From assembly GCA_010645155.1 (NCBI GenBank), contig JAAGOF010000300.1, positions 129,993 through 193,992 of the forward strand: a stretch of DNA of 64,000 nucleotides. The letters are read 5' to 3'. The notes under the pieces are model-generated. The model ran no database searches. It had not been told where the DNA came from and was given only the letters and a program-made list of their open reading frames with translations. Source of the DNA: Tigriopus japonicus. Taxonomy: Eukaryota; Arthropoda; Copepoda; Harpacticoida; Harpacticidae. The position numbers and the translations under genes were made by a program. Shown one piece after another: positions 13,376 to 23,900 of this stretch. The number at the start of each line of letters is the position of its first letter. Positions within the stretch are counted from its first letter, which is position 1.

Positions 13376-13955
13376 AATTTTTACATCTATTTTGAAAATC
13401 CAATTGATTTGATCCTAGAAATCATAATTCTCATCTTCTGCCTCCCACTTCAAGTAAGTCCATGCTTCTTGCATTGATTACACTTATTGGTTGGAGCTGT
13501 TTTGATTTTATTAGACGAGTTGTTGAGGGCACCAAGAATTACAGGATGCAGGAGGGAATTTGTCCACCCGACTAAACTTAAAAATAAGCCAAACAAACGA
13601 GTCGTGATGAATCTAAAAACGCCATTCTTAAGGTTTGTTTTTCCTCTCTTTATGTTCTTAAGCTAAAGTAAGGATAACTAAATTAACAATTTAAAGGGTC
13701 TTTTACAAAAAGGTGAACAACATATCTCAGTGTTCGGAATTTCAATATAAACTTGATATGAATTTTTTGATATGTGTTGAAGGTTAGTCATTTTAGTTCA
13801 AGATTGGTATTTGAAGTACTGTGGTAGTAGTGAGGGGCCAAAAATGTTGTTGGCCCAAACTCTACCCGAAAATACAATTTCGGGTTTTGAAACACCAGTT
13901 TGAGCTATATTTAATCCGAGTTTTGAGTGACAAAAGGAGCATCCATTCTTGAAAG

Positions 13956-14061
13956 TAGATCAGTTGTTGAGGGCATTGTGTCGGATAGTGAATTAAGCAC
14001 CTTAAATGCTGAGACATGGTTATTTCTACTGTACTTCCAAATGCCCTCAACGACTGACCTA
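13956..14061. repeat. Inverted repeat with 21-bp arms
   Basis: Arms 13956-13976 and 14041-14061 match as reverse complements at 19 of 21 positions, with the core GTTGAGGGCAT. The word AGTTGTTGAGGGCA also occurs at about 13517. The arrangement suggests a diverged short inverted-repeat transposon or its remnants. Confidence 0.6.
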
Positions 14062-14639
14062 GTTCCCATATACGCCGAATTCCAACTCAGATTATTATTC
14101 AATGTTTCATTGTATAATGATTCAGAATTACAATTCTTTAATCTACTGAAAATCAACACATCGTAAGGTAATATTGATATATTTTCGGAGATCTCGTGTT
14201 TTTGGAAGAAGTCAGAGAAAATCCAGCAAAAATCTGCAAATCTAATTCAAGTACAAGTCTCACTTGATTTTCGGAAATGATCCGAATTTGTTAAGCGTCT
14301 GTGCAATCATTCGTTGATGATATGTGACCCTCATTCCAGACCAGCTGTTCCATTAATCCCGAGTCCGCACAGGTCACATGAACCGCTATTTCAAAATTGC
14401 TGATTTATGTATCCACTCTCATGTTTCTGAACGAATCTATCAAACCTACAACTATCATTTTGAGCCAGTAAGTTTAACTTACAGATGAAGAGACATGGCT
14501 GCTAACGAAGGTGTTTTTATGCTTTCCTTTCTAAAATTTGGATCACTTGATTGACAAAGTTGATTGTTAGCAGCCTTATTAGGTTTCACGTTGTGTGCCA
14601 ACAAGCGGTCTCGCTTGAGTCGAAATTGTCCAATTTTAA

Positions 14640-14986
14640 GTCCGCCTTTCCCGATCTTTAAGACCTAAGGGCCAAGCTCCGCCCCCTCACTGAGTGTCCA
14701 ATGAGAATCGTCGGGCTTGAGCGCTTCACTTGTGACGACGATCGACAGACCCACCGACTCCAAGAAACGACCGACCGACCGACCGACAAACTAACGGACT
14801 AACTGACTGACTGATTCTCCTTCGAGCGGTGCTGGAAGTTCATAGGTGAGGGAAAAGAAACTTCCCACCTCCTCTTTCGGTTCCTTCAGGTCCCTAGAGA
14901 ATCGGGCAATTTTCAGTCAAGTGAATCTGACTTCAAGTGAAACCTTCAAGGCTAATTTCATTTGCCATAACCTAGACTCTATTAAC
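14640..14986 (+). promoter_or_regulatory. Putative promoter / 5'UTR of the Pax gene
   Basis: The base composition shifts from AT-rich to GC-rich with many CpG words, including GCTCCGCCCC, and a short ACCG tandem repeat at about 14768-14787. It lies directly upstream of an ATG followed at once by a strong splice donor (14987-14996). A transcription start here is inferred from composition and position only; no TATA box was identified. Confidence 0.4.
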
Positions 14987-17900
14987 ATGGGTAAGTCACT
15001 CAAGCGAATCATTTGGAATCATTCTGGTTCTATTACCCATCTAATGCACCCCAACCCATCACTGTGCATTAGCGTAACCAAGATTGCACTTTATCTCATG
15101 GCTTATTTAAACCTTCCAATCTATCAATTTCGAAGTATTAATGGCATTTTTTCAACTTATCCGAATTTCCAGGACCCAACTAGAGAACTGGCTCATTAGA
15201 ATGCAATTCAGCAAGTCCCTCGTTAACCCTCTTCAAGCTATGTACGAAAAACTGATTTAAACTTAAAACTTGCTATGATATGGTTTTTAAGAAAGTTTTG
15301 TTACCAGAATTCGAGGATCTGAGGACTAACTTGGGCTCCTTCAGAAGCGATTTCTTTAGCAAACACTTTTTCGTAATTCTGTTAATTAGAACTCTCTTAG
15401 TGCTAGTGATATTTCGTCAAAACCCATTACGCCATTCTTTAATCCTCTTAAACCCTCTCTTTTCGCAACATTAATTTTTCGGGTGTTTTGGTAAAAAAAG
15501 TTATCCAAGTTTTTCCATCATTGACCCATTCTGCACACAAATCACTTACCAAGCATATTTTTAAGCGTTCTGAATGAACAATTCAACATTAAAATGGAAT
15601 ACAAGATGACAAGTACTAAAAACGTAACCTAAACTTAGCTGGCACTTTGGTTTCTTTTAATCAATGATCAAGTCTTAATAGGACAAGATTTAAGACGACT
15701 TTTGACTCAGTTAATATCCCGAGCAGACAAGGTTTTTGACCTTTTTCAGTCCAAATATACAGAATGAATGCGGATCCCAACGTCCTCAAAGAGTATCTAT
15801 TCACACCTTTTACACACCCTTGTCCGCAAACCACGAAACAACTAGAAAATGAGCTCAATTCATCCATAACCAACTCACTCAATTTCTAATATCTCACGAA
15901 ATTCAATTTTCTTTTGAAAAAAGTATTTGTATGTTTCTATTTTTTTAGTTAGTTGCTTTCGGTTTTGGTTAAGCCCTCTTTTTCGGCCGAACGCTTCGTT
16001 TTCGCGTAAGATCCCTTTCGGTTCATAACTTGAAAAGGGATTCGGTTCAATTCCAATGGAGAAAGGAAGTTAAGAAAAGGCTCTTGGTTTGAAACTTGCG
16101 TATTTTACTTTAAATGCTTCAAGGAAGGGAAGATTAAAATTGTGAAACTCCTAAAAAATTGACGAATATTAGTTTTGAAGTCGTGGACTAAGATTCTGTG
16201 TTTCATATGTTAGAAAGATCGTTGAAATTGTGTTTTAAAGTTGTTGAAATGTTGTTAAAGTTCAATTTTGTACCAATCAAAATGTTAGATAGGATACTTT
16301 AGCCACTAAAAACCATGACACCCCCGACAATTTTCGTTCTTATGGAACTTCTTTTTGGAATCACCTGTATAAGAAATATTTTTTCAAAACGAAGGCCGTC
16401 GTCGAGAATATTTAAGAGCTGATCCTCTAACAGCTTTTAATGCAGGGTTGGATGAATTTTTATTCACTACACGTGATCAACCCACTATTCAACGGTTGTC
16501 TAAATCTGCCAAAAGGAACACTTTTGGTAGATTTAAATGTCAGTTGTATAGATTATTTTTACGATATATTTGTTTGCAGGAATTGCATTTCATGTAGCGG
16601 GAGTAAAAATGCACAACCAACCCAAAAAATGATAATAATAAAAGCTACTCCAAATGAATACACAAAAGATTGCAAATATGCCACCCGTAATGTTGTATCC
16701 TCAAAGTACCCAACGACAATTTTGGACGAAAACTTGGAATAATCTGTAAGAGTTTCAAGGGGAGACAACAATACAAACAAAAGCACTTCTTGAAATCTTA
16801 CCCCTGAACTTATTTTTTATCGAGGATGACGTTCTTTGGTGTTCGTCCGAAAACAGAATTTCTCTAAATCACCTCTTCATCTGACCCTAATTGCGAAAAT
16901 ACAAAATGTTAACTGCATATTTATGCAATGGAGGTTATGATATTGAGCAGGTATCCTTGAGAGATTTAGGAGCTGTCATCCAAGATGATGGAAAGTTTGA
17001 TGAGCATATCCAGTTGGAAATGGGGAAGGCATTTCAAACATGTGGCTGGATCTATCGCACTTTCAAGTCCAGAGATAGTATTACGGTGCTAACTCTGTAC
17101 AAGTCGATTGTTCAGCCGCATCTTGAATATGCCTCACCCATTTGGGCTCCAATCAGTTCAGCAGGCTTGCAAAAGGTCGAGCAGGTCCAACGATGTTTCA
17201 CAAGGAACATCGCAGGAATGAGAGAGCTCTCGTTTTGGGAGAGGCTCCAGAAGTTAGGCCTATTCAGTACTCAGAGAAGGTATGAAAGGTATCTGATACT
17301 GTATGTTTTCAAGACCATCTATGGGCTCTGTCCTAACCAAGGCTTTGGGATCAGTTGTAGCGATCGTAGAGGTTTTACATGCGTTCTGAGAGCACCTCCA
17401 AATCCTAAGGAATCGAGGCTAGTTCGAACAATGAAGTCCTCCTCTCTTCTTTATCGGGCTCCTTCATTGTTCAATTTTTTGCCCATTAGTCTTCGACGGG
17501 AATATGTAGGAGCTGATCCTCTAACAGCATTAAAGGCAGGATTGGACAAATTTCCAAATACTATTCCGAACCAACTCACTATTCAAGGGTTGTACAGATC
17601 TGCCTACAGTAACTCATTGGTAGATTGAATTTCATATTAACGGTAATTTTATTAACTATACTAATCATTAATTCACTTTACAGGGAATCCCATTCCTTGT
17701 ANNNNNNNNNNNNNNNNNNNNNNNNNNNNNNNNNNNNNNNNNNNNNNNNNNNNNNNNNNNNNNNNNNNNNNNNNNNNNNNNNNNNNNNNNNNNNNNNNNN
17801 NNNNNNNNNNNNNNNNNNNNNNNNNNNNNNNNNNNNNNNNNNNNNNNNNNNNNNNNNNNNNNNNNNNNNNNNNNNNNNNNNNNNNNNNNNNNNNNNNACT

Positions 17901-20900
17901 TATCCATACAATTTGTCCTGTAGGAATACAGGGTGTAAAGTAAGTGAGGGCACTCCGGCCGTTTTCGGTTTATCAACAAAAAAATATGTTTGGAGTTAGT
18001 AAATTTTTAAGTAAATACCATAGAGAGGTTCCAAAATGAGTAAGCTTGCATGGTAGCATATTTTAAATAACATAATTATTTTGTATGGCAACCTTACTCA
18101 ATTTTGAAATGGATTGGCAATGCTGAATCAGCCAAAATCAGATGATGTCGAAATTCCGGAGGGAAAGCACAACGGAGGCCCGAGCTTCAGCTTGTGGCAT
18201 GATAGACGCTGGAAAATCAGCTCATGAGGTTGCCAGGATCTTCAAGGTTCACAAACGAACCATTTTCAAGTGGATGGCAAAAAAGAGGCAACATGGATCA
18301 CTGAAGAATAAGGTTGGCCGAGGTCTCAAATCCAAAATCTCAAGAGTCACCAAGATTGTGATTGCAAAGTCCCTTGGAAAGCGCCATTTTTCAACGCGAA
18401 AGTGTCCCATACTACAGTCCACTACTATTTGAGAAAAAATCTCGGCGCCCATGCTTACAAACTCAAAAAAATCCCCAAACTCACGGAATTCCAGAAGAAG
18501 CAGCGACTCCAATGGTGCAAAGCTCGAAGATATTGGACCGAATCGGATTGGAAGAATGTAATATTCTCTGATGAAAGTCCCTTCGAAATATTCCATGCCC
18601 CAAATCCCCAGAATGATCGAGTTTGGGCCAAAGACAGCGCCAAAGTCCCCACTGTCCCCACCGTGAAGTTCCCCACCAAGATTATGGTGTGGGGGGCAAT
18701 GAGCTCACAAGCCTTGACAGAATTGCACATCGTTCCACAAAATAACACTGTATCTGCCCAGTATTATGTGGACAACATCCTCAAGGATTGTCTTCTTCCT
18801 GCCTTGAACAGGACAAGAAATACCGGAGGAATCTTCAAGAGAAAGCTTGTCCAAAACATGTCTGAGGCCATCTTTCAACAAGATGGTGCTCCAAGTCATA
18901 CTGCATTACTGACCCAAAATTGGCTCAAAAATAATATCCAGCACTTTTGGGCCAAAGAGGAATGGCCGCCTAACAGTCCAGATCTGAATCCGATAGAAAA
19001 CCTCTGGTCCATCGTTCAACAGGCTCTGGACAAAATGACCCCTGCTACCAACCGAATGGACCTGATTCAAAAAGTGAAGAAGGCTTGGTCTCAAATTTCG
19101 CCTGATGTCTTGTCCCGCCTTGTCATGGGGATGCCCGAAAGGGTTTCACAATGTATAAAATTGAAGGGGGGTCACATTGACAAATAAATGGAGAAAAAAA
19201 TCCCAATCTTGATGTTGTGGCCAAGAGTTTTTGGGAGTGCCCTCACTTACTTTACACCCTGTAATCATCTTGCTTCAACATTGTCGACTTTCAGCGCAAA
19301 AATGCAAGTAACTAAATATCCTTTTTTTCTCGAATTTTTTTCTCGTCTTGGACTCTTTCACTCACCAATTCCGGAAACATCACTAGATCCCTCAAAAGCA
19401 ATCTTATTCCATTCAATAAGACACTTTTTCTCTTGCTTTTAGAACCAAACAAAAAGATTGGAAATAGAATCAGGTTTTCCATGAATAAAAAATTTGAAAG
19501 GAGCACCAAAACTCATTGGATTTTATTTCCTAAATATCAGACTAAAAAGGCTGTTAAATACTGTTGGAATCTTGGGTTTATAGGGAGTGCTGTTTTACTT
19601 AGATCTTGAACATAGTCCAAAAGTTGGCCAGAAACGTGGCAACAAAATTATGGGTCTAAGAGTTTCAAACGTCTTTGGAAAATAGGAGGAACGTTTTAAG
19701 CATTGAGTTTCAGGACCATCTATCGTTGGCGGTGTTGCATATTTTTTTTGAAGTTAAACCTTGGCCCAATGGTATTAAGATTCTTTTTGTAGTGTAAAAA
19801 AATGCATACTTTAATTTTTCCAATTTCTGAAGCTTTTGTCACTAAGGCTTTGTAAGGAAGGTCTCTAAGTTTGGGAATGTTTCAGGTAGCTGAAGTAGGG
19901 ACATTAACATTGATATAAAAAAAATTAAAATAAAAGAATAACTATCACCAAGCTGTTTTTCTTGGCCAAAAGAAATTGGTCCATCGAGACCTTGAGCTTT
20001 GCTTGAAGTTATCTTTGGTGTTAGAGTATGTTTTCAAATCCCTTTCAAATATGAGACACCTTTTTTGGTAAATCTAACAGAGCGGGAACGATAACAATTT
20101 CTGTTATGTAACTCTTCCCTTCTGTGTTATTTATAGGTCATATATTTTGTTTCTAGAGCTTTATGCGTCACACAACCTTTTTTTTAAATGCTTAAAACCA
20201 ATGTTGGAAGCTGGCTTGAAAATAGCAATGACACAGGCAAAACAATTTTGCTATAATATATTTTGCTTGCACAATGCTACTTTGAAGAATACTTCTAGTA
20301 TATGGAAGGTAAAATTGTTAATTTAGCCCTCCAAATAACATTCTATTTCATTCATTTGAAGTACGAAGATTAAAGTAGACCGTTTAGTAACACATAACTC
20401 AAGGAGCAAAGACTTTGTTGATTTTTCTCGGGACAATATACACCCTAACATGAAAGTTTTGTCGCAATTTTGAACCAAAATATCCTGATTATGTAAGACT
20501 AGATTTGAACGACTTAGCAATTCAGTGATGGCAAATTTTGGTTTTTGCAGAATTTCTGCCATTTTCTGCCACTTGGTGGCAGAAAATGGCAGACAATGGC
20601 AAAAAATGACGTTCATAGATTTGAACGACTTAGCAATTCAGTGATGGCAAATTTTGGTTTTTGCAGAATTTGCCACTTGGTGGCAGAAAATGGCAGAAAA
20701 TGGAAAAAAATGGCAGAAAGTGGCAGAAAATGGCAGAAAATGGCAAAAATGGCAGAAAGTTGCAAAAAGGCAGAAAATGGCAGAAAGTGCCAAAAAATGG
20801 CAGAAAATGGCAGAAAGTGCCAAAAAATGGCAGAAAATGGCAGAAAGTGCAAGAAAATGGCAGAAAGTGCCAAAAAATGGCAGAAAGTGCAAAAAATGGC

Positions 20901-23900
20901 AAAAAATGGCAGAAAATGGTTACTAATAGACAAAAGTACGCATAGACTGATGTTCAACTACAAATCTGCTTTTGTAGAATGAGATTAAAAGAGTCAAATA
21001 CGAAAAAAGATTACACAAATACTTGAGAGTAATATCTACTAACTCAAAGTTAAATGTAAACATCATTGTTGTGTCTAAAATAACTAGAAATACTCGTTGT
21101 ATTTGAAAACACGTCTTTACATAAGATATTCCTTGGTTTAAAATCGTCATTCTTTTCATGTGCCATATAGTGATAATAATTCAGGCTGAGATGAGAACTT
21201 CAATTGAAAATATGACGAAAGTTTATGTGAAATAATCAAAAACTCCTAAGATATACTTTTATCATATTTCATATTGATAATATAATTATCATATTGGAAA
21301 AAGTATTTATTTTGCAGTTCGAAGTCACTTAAATATTAGATAGTGTTGAAGTGGGATGTAAGAATTTTCCCTATTTTTTAGAATGCTTGATGTTTGTTAA
21401 TTAATAACTAACTAATAAAAATAACTAACTAGTAAGAGTTTCCAAAGAGAAAAAAACAACCACAACACCAACAACCGTTCTTTTTTTAAAAATTTTAACT
21501 AATTTAAAAAAAACCACGTTTAGTATTGCCAGAGCGCCTGAAAAGGATACCAAGTAATGACAAAAAAAATTTAAAAAATCGTTTAATAGCTATAAAAATT
21601 AGAGAAGAGATTGTAGAAGACACAACAATCTTTTTTTTAAAAGGGGTGATCCCTCACCCCTTAAAAAAACAACGCAACGGGCAATGCAGTTTGGCACGGT
21701 CAAACATCTAGTGTGCCACAAGTAGTTTCTAGAATATATTTGAATTAGTTTAGGATGCAATTTGAAGTAAAAAAACTGAGCTATTATTGTTGGATAAGCA
21801 ACTGTCAATTTGATATCCGGTGTTTTCTTCTCGAACGGTTCTCTGTGGCTTTAAAACGCTGTAAAAAAACAGTGAATGACGGGAGTCAAATCTTATTCGG
21901 TCTTGGAGAAAAGGAAAAGTTGTTTGGGAGTCCAAACAAAAATAACTGAAATTTCATTGTCCATCAGAACTCATAGAATCTCGACCGTTCATCAACATTT
22001 TAGCCCAAGGAACATCTTAAAAACTGCTGACAACAGTTTAGCCTTCCTCACTTTCCAATTTGGTTGATAGCATGCCAAACATCATTTCGAAGGATGGAGA
22101 GACTAGTTGGGTAGATTGTATGTTAAGCAGTGATGGCATAAGAATAAAAGCCATTTTCTGCCACCTGGCAGAAATTGGTGGCAGAAAATGGCTTTTATTC
22201 ATGCGAAAAAAGTGGCAGAAAATCGCAACTTTTGTTGCGATGTTTCGATGGATCCGGAGTGGTTTGGGACCATTGTCCTTAAAAATGTTGGGAACGACTT
22301 CCTTTAGACTTGTGGAACTTTTCCCTTGGCATAATTGTATTCCACCCGGTTAATTTTGGGGTCCCATTGTACAATATTCAACCAAGGAAGATACCACAGC
22401 GCGTGGGTTCACCCCCTTGGCTACCTCCGGGGCTGCGTGGGTCTGTGACCTTTTTGTGACCTTTGTACCGTGACCTTGTTTCCCGTGACCGTTTTTCTGT
22501 GACCTTTTTATTGTGACTAATTTACCGTGATCTTTTTACCTTGTGACCCATTTACCGCGCGCCCCTTACTTGTCAAAGGATTTTTTTGTCTGTGGCTTCG
22601 AAGTTTGTCTCCACCTGTGTTATAAAACGTGTAGTGTATAAGCATAAGCATAAAAGTATAAAAGCATAAGCATAAGCATACGCTAAGCATATTAGCGTCT
22701 AAATATTTATTCATCATATTGGCCACATTCAAATTATTTCCAATTATATCTGGAAGGTGCTGATGTCTTAGTTAGCGAAAGGTCAACAAAAGTATCAAAT
22801 GAGAAGACAGTTTAAAAACAGTGTAGTTTGCGGGTAAAAGCATCCGGCATGTACTGTAGTCTATGTCAGACATTTTATTGCAACTTCGTCAATTTGTTGC
22901 AAAAAAACTTCAACTAGCGGTCCCTATTAACACCACTATGTACGTGCACGTACATGCAGGGGCTAGCGATCAAGGTTCAAAACTCTTATTCTTTTGTAAT
23001 GTACATAGAAGATTCAATCACGTTCGAACATCGAATATGCCGCTTCGGCTTCTGTCGGAGCCAAGTGTCGGCAACATGTTTGCGGCGCAAAATTGTTTCC
23101 GCTACTTTCCGCTAAATCCAAGTTCGTCACACAATCAACGGTATTCAAGTTTCACACAAGAAAAAGCAATGCTTGCCAACTTTGGAAAAGAGTGGAGCAA
23201 CATTTCCATAAAATCTTGAATAGAATACTATTCATTTCAAAGCTTGTTCAAAGAAAAGTACTCTTGTATTTAAAATAGCCCACTTTTTTTGGTTCTGAAA
23301 TCACAATGACTTGTAGAAAAGCTCTCCTATTCAGTCATTCTAATTATAATCAAAATCCCTCCTGAAATTTGCAAGTACTCTTTCCCTCAAACTTCCCTGT
23401 CCATGTGGTACCACGTACGACTGGGTCTCCTTGTAAATATATCCATGTGTGGAGGTTTGCCGACTTGATTCAGCAATCCCGCATCAGTAATACAATGTTG
23501 TACTTGACTCATTTCGGGCCAACTCAAAGTTGGAGTCGACATTCCTGCAAAACTTGCTTCAATTAACCACAAGAACCGTTTGATGTATGGCGCCGACTCC
23601 CCCACACTCTCGATTGAAGAATGACCCGACCTATGCAAAGCTAGCTCCATAAGAGAACTTCCACAACCCCTTTCATGAGCAGGGCAACGATATGAGACGT
23701 CATCTCCAACGTTGGCGTCGCCTTGGCCATCCCTGAACTCCATCCACATACTTTCTTGACTTTGTGTCAGTCGTTTTTCCCCGACCTCTTCAATGTTCAA
23801 TCGGCGGATCTTTCCCTCTGAAGGGAGAATGAGAACAGGGGGGACATCATGTCATGCATGCCTTCAAAAATGAGGCTGAGAAATGAGTTGATCTCAGTCA

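Larger units (their letters stand above)
7357..14640. other. Gene-free AT-rich spacer with repeat fragments
   Basis: No reading frame longer than about 100 codons occurs and none resembles a known protein. The stretch contains hairpins at 10081, 12050 and 12258, two tRNA-like SINE pieces at 11606 and 13292, and an inverted repeat at 13956. A short similar segment occurs at about 10290-10345 and 13426-13480, sharing the word CCTCCCACT and TGCTTCTTG. The first few hundred bases after 7356 should include the kinase 3' untranslated region. Confidence 0.6.

Noticed and set aside
14846..15199. 117-codon frame covering the proposed Pax start
   Set aside because: It runs through a strong GTAAGT donor and its only true ATG is at 14987; the downstream part reads as intron.
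16891..17628. Host gene of 245 residues
   Set aside because: The sequence is the tail of a LINE reverse transcriptase and is truncated at its 5' side.
20545..20982. Several long frames with repeated WQKMAE-type words on both strands
   Set aside because: These are translations of the TGGCAGAAAA minisatellite, not genes.
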